This document shows, one piece after another, positions 21,721-31,779 of a DNA stretch of 64,000 nucleotides. The number at the start of each line of letters is the position of its first letter. Position 1 is the stretch's first letter. A program made the translations under genes and the position numbers. The stretch is from positions 146,103-210,102 of the forward strand of contig JAACJP010000051.1 of the NCBI GenBank assembly GCA_013368375.1, written 5' to 3'. This DNA is from Tricholomella constricta. Its lineage: Eukaryota; Basidiomycota; Agaricomycetes; Agaricales; Lyophyllaceae. The notes under the pieces were generated by a model. It searched no databases. It saw nothing but the letters and a program-made list of their open reading frames with translations, and was not told the origin of the DNA.

Positions 21721-23982
21721 ATGCTGCGGAACACAGCAAAACCAACGCCGCCGCCCAACACACAGGAACTCCCCAAGACCCGATCAGCAAGTACAGCCCC
21801 TATGAACACGGCGGAACAGACCACACCAACAGGAACCATAGTGAAGACAGCAAAGGAAGGGAGGGCCTACCTGGCGCAAAGGGGATACATGGCGAAGGGT
21901 GCGATCATCACCCCATCCCTGCTCACCACCTCTCTGTTTCAGATAGCCACCACCCCGGGCACCAACAAAACCGTCATGGACACCATCAGGGCGGTCGCAT
22001 ACCTCCTAGAAGAACTTGTAGTTGAAGACACGGCAGACAGGGTGGTACAAGCCGTCCTCGAACGCCTGTCCGACCCGATTCAGGAAGTTAGGGAGGCCAC
22101 CAGCGACATCAGGGAAGTTATCTCGGCGATACAGACCGCGACCCAGACAATATCATCTACAGCAGAAGAAATCCGCGACGAAGCGGACACCCTCACCTCG
22201 AAGATTTCCGACGCCGCCCAAGAGGTACTCGACAACAACACCGCCGCCAGAGAGCAAGCAGAACAACAGACCTCAGCACCCCCCCAGCCGACACCGCAGC
22301 AACAGCAGCAGCAAGCAACCAGCAACATCCACCAACCGACATCCTACAGGGACCGACTAATGGTGCCAGCGGCCCACCAAGCAGCCATCAGCAAGGGCGA
22401 GGCCCAAGCGCGACAAGTGCTAATCGAGAAGGCACCCGGACAAGAAAACGGACTCGCAGAACTAACCGAACGCCAACTAGTGACCAAGGCAGCCATCGTG
22501 TTCGACCTCATGGGGATCTTCGCAAAAGACGCCCCCGACGGCCTTACCTTCATAGCAGCACGAATCATGCGCAACAGCGGCGCCGTCATGTATCTCCTCA
22601 ACTCAGAAGAAAGCGCCAACTGGCTACGCAGCAAGGACGTAATGGACAGCTTCATGCAGCACTTCGGAGGTACGTCCATCATACGTTCCAGACTGGTCTA
22701 TGTGGTTGCAGAGTTCGTCCCAACGGGATTCGAAGCGGATAACCAAGCCGCGAGGGAGCGGGTAGAGAGAGATAGCGGCCTGCCGGGGGGCGCGATGCTG
22801 CACGCTAGGTTCATAAAGCCAGCACATCGCCGCTCCCCAACGCAGAGGACGGGACACGCGATACTCGGGTTCCTATCGAGGGAGGCGGCGAACCACGCCA
22901 TCAGGCGGGGCCTCGTCGTCGAGAGCAAGGAGATTCTGATCAGGAAACTCCTCCCCGAGCCCAAGCGCTGCCTGAAGTGTCAGCGCATGAGGCCACAGCA
23001 CATTGCGGCAGAATGCAAGGCTGAACACGACACCTGCGGCAGGTGCGCAGAGAAACACCGCACCAGCGAGTGCAAGGTGGAGAATCGAGAATCCGAAAAG
23101 CTACGATGCTCGAATTGCACCGGCGAAGCAGCGAAGGGACACGGGGCTACTGACAGGCACTGCCCGCACTTTTTAGGAGAACTAAAGAAGATGCACGACC
23201 GACTACCAGAAGTACACTACAAGTATTACCCGACCACTGACGAACCGTGGACATGGGAGAGGACCGACCAGACCGACATATACACCAACACACAAGACGC
23301 AACCTGGACCCAGGGAGACGGCTTCGCAGGAGGCTACACGCAAGGCCGGAAACCAAACGACGGAGGACGATCAGGAGTCGGCCGACGGGGACCGACAACA
23401 ACGGAAGGCGACCACTGGCACCCAGGGATGGAAAACAGACAAGGAGGTGACACGTGGTACCCGGAGCAGGAACGAGAATGGCGAGGCGAGGGCAGGGGAA
23501 GATACGAACAGAGAAGGGAGGGCGATCGGGGAAGAGAAGAACACGGAAGGCACGACGAGCATGATAGGAGAAGCAGATACGGAGGAGAGCGAACCGACCA
23601 GGAGTGGGAACGCGTCAGGAGGGGCTCTGGTCAGGGGAGAGGAATGAGCGGCGGCAGGGGCGAGGGACGAAACACACGAGGAGAACCAATCGACAGCAGA
23701 TGGCGAGAACAACCGACCATAGGGCAGTTCTTCGCACCCACGAAAGGGATCACCGAGGGGCGCCCAAAGCTGGGCCCCACCATCAACTGGGACGAAGACT
23801 ACGACAGGGATCAACGCAACAAGCAGGCACAAGCAGAAAAGGTAACCAACCCAGCACCAACACAGACCAACGCCAAACGGTCGAGGGCTAACTCGGCACC
23901 ACCAACACCACCAAGGGGCTCCACGAACCAACCAGCGGCACCCACACAAACCCTGGCCACCGTGACCCCCCGGCCTACATGA
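21721..23982 (+). CDS. LINE ORF1, Gag-like nucleic-acid-binding protein
   Basis: 753 aa. Residues about 90-180 form a heptad-rich helical segment (QEVREATSDIREVISAIQTA), likely a coiled coil for trimerisation, followed by a Gln-rich linker. Zinc-knuckle-like clusters lie at about 417-475: CLKCQ...HIAAEC, CGRCAEKHRTSEC and CSNCTG...RHCPH. The rest is Arg/Gly/Glu-rich and disordered (about 520-690), a typical RNA-binding tail. ORF1 proteins coat LINE RNA and form the RNP used for target-primed reverse transcription. The start is the first ATG after the 5' UTR. The stop codon overlaps the ORF2 start as ATGA. Confidence 0.9.
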   Translation: MLRNTAKPTPPPNTQELPKTRSASTAPMNTAEQTTPTGTIVKTAKEGRAYLAQRGYMAKGAIITPSLLTTSLFQIATTPGTNKTVMDTIRAVAYLLEELVVEDTADRVVQAVLERLSDPIQEVREATSDIREVISAIQTATQTISSTAEEIRDEADTLTSKISDAAQEVLDNNTAAREQAEQQTSAPPQPTPQQQQQQATSNIHQPTSYRDRLMVPAAHQAAISKGEAQARQVLIEKAPGQENGLAELTERQLVTKAAIVFDLMGIFAKDAPDGLTFIAARIMRNSGAVMYLLNSEESANWLRSKDVMDSFMQHFGGTSIIRSRLVYVVAEFVPTGFEADNQAARERVERDSGLPGGAMLHARFIKPAHRRSPTQRTGHAILGFLSREAANHAIRRGLVVESKEILIRKLLPEPKRCLKCQRMRPQHIAAECKAEHDTCGRCAEKHRTSECKVENRESEKLRCSNCTGEAAKGHGATDRHCPHFLGELKKMHDRLPEVHYKYYPTTDEPWTWERTDQTDIYTNTQDATWTQGDGFAGGYTQGRKPNDGGRSGVGRRGPTTTEGDHWHPGMENRQGGDTWYPEQEREWRGEGRGRYEQRREGDRGREEHGRHDEHDRRSRYGGERTDQEWERVRRGSGQGRGMSGGRGEGRNTRGEPIDSRWREQPTIGQFFAPTKGITEGRPKLGPTINWDEDYDRDQRNKQAQAEKVTNPAPTQTNAKRSRANSAPPTPPRGSTNQPAAPTQTLATVTPRPT

Positions 23983-26900
23983 GCGCCACGCCGGAACCTG
24001 TACAACCACCATGTAAACTACGACTATGGCAGCAAAACATTAACCGATCCCTCGACGGACAACACGACCTTCTCACATCACTCCGGGCAACTGACTATGA
24101 TGCATGCCTAATACAGGAACCTTACATCGACTTCCGCGGGAAGACAAGAGCCAACCCGAACTGGGTCGCAGTATACCCGACGGGCCACGAAGACGACCCA
24201 AAGGCGACGAGGTCCATAATCCTAATGAACGCGGCCCTATCCTCCGACTCCTGGACGAGGATCGCCATACCATCGCCAGACATAACAGCGGTACTACTGA
24301 AGGGAACCTTCGGAACGCTACTAATCATCAACATCTACAACAACTGCGACGACAACACATCCCTCGAACATATCAAGACGTTCAACCGCACATACCGCGC
24401 AACCAACAACCCGCCCCCAACACACACCCTGTGGATGGGCGACTTCAACAGACACCATCCCCTGTGGGACGAAGAACGGAATAACCATCTTTTCACAGCA
24501 CGGAACCTGGACCTCGCCCAGCAGCTCCTCTCCCTCCTCGGACGACACAACATGAAAATGGCCCTACCCCCGCAGCTACCGACACTCAAGGCCCACGGCA
24601 CCGGAAATTTGACAAGGGTCGACAATGTATTCTGCTCGGAGGACCTCCTCGACCTGGTCGATTACTGTAACGTGGAGTACGCTGACCGACCGCTGAAGAC
24701 CGACCATTACCCCATCATCACAAGAATCGACATCCACGCCGAAGCGGCACAACAGCTCCCGAGGCGAAACTTCAGACTGGCGAAATGGAAACCGATGATA
24801 AAAGAGATAAAGGCAGAAATTGATAAGCTCCCCCCACCCACCGAAATATACAGCCTTGACACGTTCAAAAGACGCCTGAACACGCTAAACACTATTTTCC
24901 CGACCGCAATAGAAAAGAACGTCCCAATGACGAAGCCCTCCCCATATATGAAGCGCTGGTGGTCGACCGAGCTAAAAACGATGAAGTCGAACACCCGAAA
25001 GTTGGCAAATAAGTCCCGGAACCAGCACATGGTCCCGGGCCATCCGATTCATGAAGAGTACCGTCAGTCACGGAACGCCTACTCAGAAATGATTCGGAGC
25101 GCCAAAGCGGAACACTGGGCAGAGTGGCTAGAAGGCCTCGACGAGTCGAGTGTCTGGACGGCCAGTCGACTGGTTACGGGACCAGCGTCAGACGCTGGTC
25201 GATCCCGCATACCAACTCTGCAGATAAAAGACCCCACAACTCGGAGGGTGACGGAGGAAGCGACAGACAACAGGAGTAAGGGCGACCTTCTCTTCAGAAC
25301 CTTCTTCCCCGGGAAACCACAACAGTCATCGGTACCAGCAAGATATGCATACCCGGCACCGAAATGGGAGTTCGAAGAAATCACCAACGAACAGATTGAC
25401 CGAGCAATCAAACGGATGAAACCCCACAAAGCCACCCGGAGCGGTACCGTACCCAACTCATTCATGCTTAAAACACGCGAGCTGATCGTCCCACATCTGG
25501 GACCCATATTCCGAGCCACCCACAACATCCAGCATTACCCAAAAGACTGGGCACTCACGGAGACGCTCATACTAAAGAAGCCCGGCAAGCCCGACTACGC
25601 AGCACCATCAGCGTGGCGGCCGATAGTACTATCCAACGGACTAGCAAGACTCCTCAACAGCTGCATGACGGAAGACATTGCCACCATGACGGAGAAGCTC
25701 GGCATCATCCCCGCCAACCACTTCGGTGCCAGACCGGGCCGTACAACCACTGACTCATTACACCTCCTGACGAAGACCGTAAAAGATGCCTGGCGAAAAG
25801 GGAAGGTCGCGTCGGTCCTCCTCCTTGACGTCAAGGGAGCATTCCCCAGCGTAGCGATCGACCGCCTCATACACGAGATGCGGTGCCGAGGAATCCCACG
25901 TGAGTACACCGACTGGATGCTCCTACGACTGGATGGTCGCGAGACTGTCCTGGTCTTCGATGACTACGTATCAACACAGTTTACCATTGAGAGCGGACTC
26001 GACCAGGGCGACCCCTTTTCGGTCATCTGCTACATCGTCTATAACTCCGGCCTCCTGAAGATCCCCAAACCAGCCCGAGGAGAAAGCATGCTGCTATTTG
26101 TGGATGACGCGGCAGTTATTGCCATAGGAAAGGACTTCGCGGAGACCCACACCACGCTACTCGACGTGATGGAGAGAGACAGAGGCGTCCTACGATGGGC
26201 GGAGGAGCACAACTGCGAGTTCGGGATTGATAAGTTCCAACTCCTCGACCTCACTAGAAAGCTGATACCCCACACGTTCATGACCCGTCGGCGGGTTCCA
26301 ACCCCACGCCAAGCACTAATACTAGGGGACCATCGTATCGAATCAAAAGCCAGCGCCAAATTCCTAGGAGTCATCGTCGACAACACGCTACGCTGGAAGG
26401 AGCAATGCGCGGCAGCACTGGCCAAGGGCCATGACTGGATGATACAATTCGGACGGCTGGCCCGGGTCACACAAGGAGTATCGGCGCCTCATGTCAGGCA
26501 GCTATACATTGCCATCGCCATCCCCAGAATCCTTTACGCAGCTGACATATACCTATCACCTCCCCGACGTCAAACAGAAACGGCATCAGTGAAGAAAAGC
26601 GGACGCGCCATCATCAACAAACTAGCCGGAGTCCAACGCCGGGCAGCAATTATGACAACGGGGGCGATGCGTTCCACTCCAACCACCGCTCTGGACGCCC
26701 TGGCAGGACTCATCCCTTTCCACCTACTGGTTGACAAGCACAGACATCGAGCAGCTCTACGCCTGGCGACGCTACCGGAATCCCACCCGCTACACAAAGC
26801 AGTGAAAGACGCTGCCAGGCGCCACGTCAAGAGACACCCCCACCCAATGCATGAACTCATGGCCACATACAAGATCAAACCAGAGACAATCGAGAAGATA

Positions 26901-27959
26901 CAGGCGGTACGCCAGAACCCCAAATGGAAATCAACAGCGAAGACAGTTATAGAGGAGAACGAGAAGGATGCGACGAGAGCGGAGGCGGAGGACAGAACGG
27001 CGGTGAAGGTATACACGGACGGATCGGGACTGGAGGGAAAGATCGGCGCATCGGCGGTACTGTACCGAGAAGGACGCCTGACATCGCAGATGAAATACAG
27101 GTTGGGCTCGGCGAAGTCCCATACCGTGTATGAAGGCGAGTGTGTGGGGGCCCTGATGGGCCTCAAACTAATACAGAGGGAACGAGACGTCCCAGCAGCG
27201 TCAATGTACATTGACAACCAAGCCTCGATCCGAGCATCGGGACTTATGGTCCCGAAACCCGGCCACTACATCATGGACGCGTTCCACGAGGACCTCATCG
27301 AAACGAGAAGAAAACATCGCTGGCTACGACTGACCGTACACTGGATCCCGGGGCACTCAAAAAATAAAGGTAACGATCAAGCGGACGAATTGGCCAAGGA
27401 AGCAGCAAAAGGTGAAGTCAGTGGCAGCGCGGTACTCCCCCCCCTCCTTCGGGCCCCCCTACCCCGAAGCAAAGCCGCGATCAGACAGACGTACTACGCG
27501 AGACTTAAGGCAGCAGCGACGAAGATATGGACCACTTCGCCCCAATTCACGCGGATGCGGAACACCACCCCCAGGACCGCCCCCTCGAAGAAATATGTCG
27601 CGATGATCCAGAAACTCCCCCGAAAGCACGGCAGTCTCCTCACCCAGCTGACCACTGGCCACGCCCCACTCGCCGTGCACCTCCACAGACTGAAGAAAGC
27701 CGACTCCCCAACATGCCCCGCGTGTCGAGAATCACCCGAAACCATACACCACTACCTCATGGAATGCCCCGCCCATCGAAACGCACGCAACACACTCCGG
27801 GACGCTACCAAACAAGCCGCACGCTCCTTGCCGAAACTACTATCCCAACCGAAGCACCACCGGGCGCTATTCACATATATTGCGACCACGGGACGCTTCC
27901 GATCCGTCTTTGGCGACCTGACCCTACCACCCCGAGAAGACCTCGAAGACCGCCCCTAA
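23979..27959 (+). CDS. LINE ORF2: AP endonuclease, reverse transcriptase and RNase H
   Basis: 1326 aa, uninterrupted. Residues about 10-245 are an exonuclease-endonuclease-phosphatase domain (IQEPYID, WMGDFNRHHPLWD, KTDHYPI). About 490-790 is the reverse transcriptase: YPKDWALTETLILKKPG, SVLLLDVKGAFPSV, LDQGDPFS and the catalytic FVDD near 706. About 1008-1140 is a complete RNase H with D (TDGSG), E (YEGECVG), D (YIDNQAS) and D (GNDQADELA), plus the His in WIPGHS. A C-terminal CPAC...HHYLMEC zinc cluster follows near 1245. The ATGA overlap with ORF1 suggests translation by termination-reinitiation. Confidence 0.95.
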   Translation: MSATPEPVQPPCKLRLWQQNINRSLDGQHDLLTSLRATDYDACLIQEPYIDFRGKTRANPNWVAVYPTGHEDDPKATRSIILMNAALSSDSWTRIAIPSPDITAVLLKGTFGTLLIINIYNNCDDNTSLEHIKTFNRTYRATNNPPPTHTLWMGDFNRHHPLWDEERNNHLFTARNLDLAQQLLSLLGRHNMKMALPPQLPTLKAHGTGNLTRVDNVFCSEDLLDLVDYCNVEYADRPLKTDHYPIITRIDIHAEAAQQLPRRNFRLAKWKPMIKEIKAEIDKLPPPTEIYSLDTFKRRLNTLNTIFPTAIEKNVPMTKPSPYMKRWWSTELKTMKSNTRKLANKSRNQHMVPGHPIHEEYRQSRNAYSEMIRSAKAEHWAEWLEGLDESSVWTASRLVTGPASDAGRSRIPTLQIKDPTTRRVTEEATDNRSKGDLLFRTFFPGKPQQSSVPARYAYPAPKWEFEEITNEQIDRAIKRMKPHKATRSGTVPNSFMLKTRELIVPHLGPIFRATHNIQHYPKDWALTETLILKKPGKPDYAAPSAWRPIVLSNGLARLLNSCMTEDIATMTEKLGIIPANHFGARPGRTTTDSLHLLTKTVKDAWRKGKVASVLLLDVKGAFPSVAIDRLIHEMRCRGIPREYTDWMLLRLDGRETVLVFDDYVSTQFTIESGLDQGDPFSVICYIVYNSGLLKIPKPARGESMLLFVDDAAVIAIGKDFAETHTTLLDVMERDRGVLRWAEEHNCEFGIDKFQLLDLTRKLIPHTFMTRRRVPTPRQALILGDHRIESKASAKFLGVIVDNTLRWKEQCAAALAKGHDWMIQFGRLARVTQGVSAPHVRQLYIAIAIPRILYAADIYLSPPRRQTETASVKKSGRAIINKLAGVQRRAAIMTTGAMRSTPTTALDALAGLIPFHLLVDKHRHRAALRLATLPESHPLHKAVKDAARRHVKRHPHPMHELMATYKIKPETIEKIQAVRQNPKWKSTAKTVIEENEKDATRAEAEDRTAVKVYTDGSGLEGKIGASAVLYREGRLTSQMKYRLGSAKSHTVYEGECVGALMGLKLIQRERDVPAASMYIDNQASIRASGLMVPKPGHYIMDAFHEDLIETRRKHRWLRLTVHWIPGHSKNKGNDQADELAKEAAKGEVSGSAVLPPLLRAPLPRSKAAIRQTYYARLKAAATKIWTTSPQFTRMRNTTPRTAPSKKYVAMIQKLPRKHGSLLTQLTTGHAPLAVHLHRLKKADSPTCPACRESPETIHHYLMECPAHRNARNTLRDATKQAARSLPKLLSQPKHHRALFTYIATTGRFRSVFGDLTLPPREDLEDRP

Positions 27960-28297
27960 GCCCACACCGACGAGACCGACGCTGCTTCCCTGAAACCTCT
28001 TCTGTTGACGCTGACGTTACCCCCAACAGACGAGTCACCCCCGAACGCCAAAACACTGAGCGGTCACGGCCCCTTATACCCTACAAAAACTTATACTTCA
28101 CTAACCCAGGCCTCGTAGCCATTATAATCCGCGCATTGAGCGCTTCGAGGGAGCCCCGGCTCCCCCTAAGTGATTGCATCTAACTACATACATGAAAGAC
28201 ACTAACCAGACGGACATTTACATAGTACGCTATTCCCTTACATATGGCTCGCCACACCGGGGAATATCAGGATTTAAAAAAAAAAAAAAAAAAAAAA

Positions 28298-28308
28298 GGA
28301 GCCAGATG
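28298..28308. repeat. LINE target-site duplication, right copy
   Basis: GGAGCCAGATG directly after the poly(A) tract; identical to 21491-21501. Confidence 0.9.
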
Positions 28309-29949
28309 TGCGCGTCGAGGTGGGCATTAAGTCCATCGTGTGCCTCAAGGATACGAAAGAAGTCTTTCCACTTTCTTCCGAATCCACGGGTGACGTCTAC
28401 CCAGAGACGCTCAATTCGGATGTTGTGTACACTCCTGGCAATAGGTTGGCACTAAGCCAAATACATGAAATTATGATACCGAGAACAACGTACTTTCCCC
28501 ATATGTATGAACCACGTCCCTCTCCCCGAACTTCTTCCATTCTGGATGCAACCAAGAGGTTCTCGGTACCATGATCGCCGCGTGTACGACTTGGGTAGCC
28601 AAAGACTGCAGCGATGTCTTCAAACAGACAGAGGACAGTCTCTGCTCGATTATTGTTGCTGGCACGAATGCCCAGTGAAAACCGAGAGAAGCCATCAATA
28701 AACGCATGGATGACGATCTTCCAATGAATAAGCCCTGGTAAATTGATTAGATGCGGGGATATCACACAGTGAAGCTGACTGACCATGCTGTCCATCATGG
28801 TGCCAATGAGAGTTGGGCCCTGGTACAGAATACACTCGGCGCTGAATGCGGCGCGTTGCGAACGTTGACGTTGTGGGGCCAATGACACGGAGGTAGGAAT
28901 CTAAAATCCTTTGGCGTGGGACACGTTCTCCAATTCGTAAGAGGTAGCCGTCAATCATTCGTCTTCCAAATGATGGGAATTGTTTGTAGATATTGAGCAT
29001 GACCTGGTCCAGTTCGGCGTCTGAGATCTGCGACAGGTCAGAAGAGACACCTGATGAAAATATGCGCTCAATGGATCCATTTGTATGTTGAACATCTGTA
29101 TACACGGGAGGCCCGGGCGAGGATAAACCAAATTCCACAAGTCGGCGGCGAATTGTTCGAGCACTACAGCCATAGATGTCGGCAATCTGCTGGCGTGTGG
29201 CACGTCCGGTGGAAAACCTGGCAAGGTCCTCAGGCTTTATATCAATGCGCGGGTGGCCTTGGGTTCCATCGACTACCATGCTACTATACGCGACTGGTGG
29301 TGCATCTGGGAAATCGGAAGAGGTGGTCGTTGCTTCATCTAGGGCAGCCACCATACGCCCAACACTGCTCTGAACAGTTTGAAGGTCATGTGCTGGCAGT
29401 AGATGGGCGTGCTACAATCCCCAAATGTATGTAGCTGGGCAGTACTTGTACAGAATGCAAACTCACTAAACGAACTCCTGCCTGAAATTCCAGACATAGC
29501 CTCTTCTGTTCCCCAAGTCTCGCGGCATCCCCGATTTGAGTACGCAACGCGAGGTCCACACTCCTTGTGAGTTCTTCATAAGCGACACTGATGTTGTGCA
29601 AGGGGATGGCCATCAAGTATTGATGGCCTGAACAGAGATAAAAGGGTTTAATCCTCAGCGTTGTGGTGTAAGGATCAAAGACGACTATATTTGTACCTAG
29701 ACAGAGAGAAAAGAGTTTACTACTAGTCTGTAAGTACAAAGAATGAATGAGTGACAGGGAGATTGACTCACATCCTCAGTGTCGTGGTAGTAAGAAACAA
29801 AGACAACTGAGGATGCATAGGCGTGATCGTGAAAGGTGAGCGCGCTCTGAGTTAAGGGCCGGTCACAGTCACGGAAACGTATGCTATGAGAGCCAGGTGA
29901 AAAATGCCTGCCACACGTCTCGTCCTGACCGTCATGTGGACTGCGACCA

Positions 29950-30336
29950 CCGAGTGAGCCGTAGAGCTTGCGGATGGACTTGCCCACGGCAAGGCCGACA
30001 GTGGAAGGCGAGAGCTTGCAGAGTTCGGTTGTGCGAAGACTCGGGGAGAATGAGAAGCGCGCCAAGAATTGTCTGAGTATGGGAAGCTTAATCGTTATTT
30101 TCTCGAGTAAACAAGTAACGGAGAGACCACGCACCATGATCGTGCTTTCGAGCTGCCAGTCTTTGCCTGCAACTGGCTCAACATCCGAAGGTGGGTTTGG
30201 GCTTGAACGCGCCAGGTTCCACTTGGAGTACTCAGTGTGAGGAGGTGAGCACATCACTGCAGTAAAAGCCTGTAGGAGCGCGACTATGGACTCGGGAGAG
30301 ATGAGGCGCGCAACTGTGAGGTGAGCGAAGACATGA
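29950..30336 (-). pseudogene. CBP80: CBP80 pseudogene, N-terminal and central pieces
   Basis: On the minus strand, after an acceptor-like CCCCAACAG, the frame reads IHVFAHLTVARLISPESIVA, then LLQAFTAV, a conserved early CBP80 segment. This is joined directly to a central piece: EYSKWNL, a frameshift, then DWQLESTIM. After a probable intron ELCKLSPSTVGLAVGKSIRK follows, a signature of the middle MIF4G-like region. The sequence between these pieces in a normal CBP80 is missing, so the copy carries an internal deletion and frameshifts. It ends about 50 residues before the point where the plus-strand fragment at 16985 begins. Confidence 0.75.
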
Positions 30337-30365
30337 ATCTGTTGGGGAGAAGGTAAGCGAGTGAT

Positions 30366-31427
30366 TTACTGAGGACGAGAGGAGGTGCGGGACGGGGGCT
30401 GGGAGTGAGTGCGGTGGTGGTGGAGTTCGGGGAGAGTAAATTGGGGGACGGCAGGCGAGAGAATGTCCATGAAGGACTGGCGGTCGTTGTTGCGGTCGTT
30501 GACTGGCGAGGCCGGCTGGAGAGAGGATGTGCGGTTGGAAGGCATTATAGGGACAGGGTCAACAGAATGGTACATATCATGCGGGTGAGAGTGGGCTGAG
30601 GATGCAGGATGGATGGTGCTGGATATGCTGATGCGGGGGTCTATGGTGGAGGCAGGTCCGTATGTGGTCGTAGACGAGGACGAGGACGTTGACGATCGCC
30701 GCGAGCCGTGGGAAAGCAAGGGTCGTCGTTGGGGACCCTCCAAGCCTGGTGGCGTCCAGACTCCGCTGACGGACGACGTTGACCGTCGCCGGATGTCCAG
30801 CACGAGCTTGTCGTTGACTTGGCGCATCTGTGGTCGCTGGTTACTGTCTGCTAATTCAATCGCATTAGCTACGTTGTCGCTATGTTTCATAGGGAACGCA
30901 CCGGTAATATTTTTAAGCTTGAGCAGCTTACCCTTGGCATGGGCTCGTTCGCGCAGATTATTGAGAGGCGGGTGAGGGTTGTTGGAGACGTTGGGGTCGA
31001 TGAAGAGAGCAAAGGGCAATTTACCGATGCCAAGCAACTTGTCAACGCGTGATGGTTGGGAAACATTGGACGGTTGCAGCGTATCGACGCTGCTGCCAAC
31101 CACTGCTGCCATCTCATCAGCCCCTGCAGCCGACGAATCACGAGTCTCCCTTTCCTCCACCTTTGGTCCCGGATTGATATACGGGTTCTCCTCCGCCGTA
31201 AACCTCGCCTTTGTCTCCTGCATTAGCGGGCTCCCTACTTTAGGCGACGTAGGCGACCTCGGCGACTGCGCTTTCCGTGAGTTCCGTCGTGGCGGCGGCG
31301 GCAGTCCCGCAGTTACTGGCAGCCCAGACTGTGGCACTTCACGCGTCGCCGATGTCGCCCACACACCCCGCACCTTTTCGTCGTACTCCAGCAGCGCGTC
31401 GAGATTTAATCAGCGAGGTCGGGACAT
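30366..31427 (-). CDS. Serine-rich hypothetical protein, possibly degraded
   Basis: The minus-strand frame from 31427 starts MSRPR but meets a stop after five codons (TGA at 31410-31412). It is then open to TAA at 30366 as LDALLEYDEKVRGVWATSA and onward, about 340 codons. The content is Pro/Ser-rich and disordered ([23 protein letters not shown]). A segment of about 70 bp near 30855-30930 with GTAAGC..TTAG ends looks like an intron read through. No known domain was recognised. Either the true start is in an upstream exon or the gene is a pseudogene; neighbouring pseudogenes make the latter plausible. Confidence 0.35.
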
Positions 31428-31779
31428 GAGCGCCGTGGTGTGAAATTTGATGCCCAAGCCGACCAATGCCGACCAAGGCCCAACTTGGACAAACAGCGTG
31501 ACGTGTCGCGTCGCGTCGCGTTCATTTGTTTAATCAGGTGATCTCATCCTCAGGTATATAAATCTCCTGCAGTTTGTCCTAATTTCCCTGTTTTCTGACG
31601 CTCATGAACCAGCCTCTGCAGTTGGAGCATCTGGCCGCGGTACTCAGTGGACTTGGCGCCCTGATACCCAGAGTGCGGTGTCAGTCTTTACAGCATCATA
31701 GTTCTCCTCTAGGCTCTCGACTGAGTCATTGGTGAGTATCTTTCATCCTGTTGAAATTCTTCTGGGTTCTAATTCATAA

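Larger units (their letters stand above)
21502..28297 (+). mobile_element. Full-length Tad-like non-LTR retrotransposon (LINE)
   Basis: The element has a 219 bp 5' UTR, ORF1 (21721-23982), ORF2 (23979-27959), a 3' UTR and a poly(A) tract of about 22 at 28276-28297. It is flanked by an exact 11 bp duplication (GGAGCCAGATG at 21491-21501 and 28298-28308). AP-endonuclease, reverse transcriptase and RNase H are all present, as in the Tad/I group of fungal LINEs. Both ORFs are open, so the insertion is young and possibly autonomous. It lies antisense inside the integrase gene. Confidence 0.93.
21018..29613 (-). pseudogene. DDE integrase-core gene, interrupted by a LINE
   Basis: Reading on the minus strand: exons 29467-29613, 28784-29411, 28494-28734 and 28298-28434, then, after the LINE (21502-28297), the same exon continues at 21490 and ends at TAG 21018. 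Features in order: a helix-turn-helix (ATRQQIADIYGCSARTIRRR), WHHDGQHG, an RNase H-fold catalytic core (HAFIDGFSR, then RGDHGTENLLVA, then NIRIERLWVDVT; candidate D, D, E), HIWLLHHLF and a C-terminal WNHH...SPHDMFLYGM motif. This is the rve-type integrase family common in mushrooms and probably transposon-derived. Joining across the insertion keeps the frame, so the gene was intact when the LINE landed. Confidence 0.8.
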
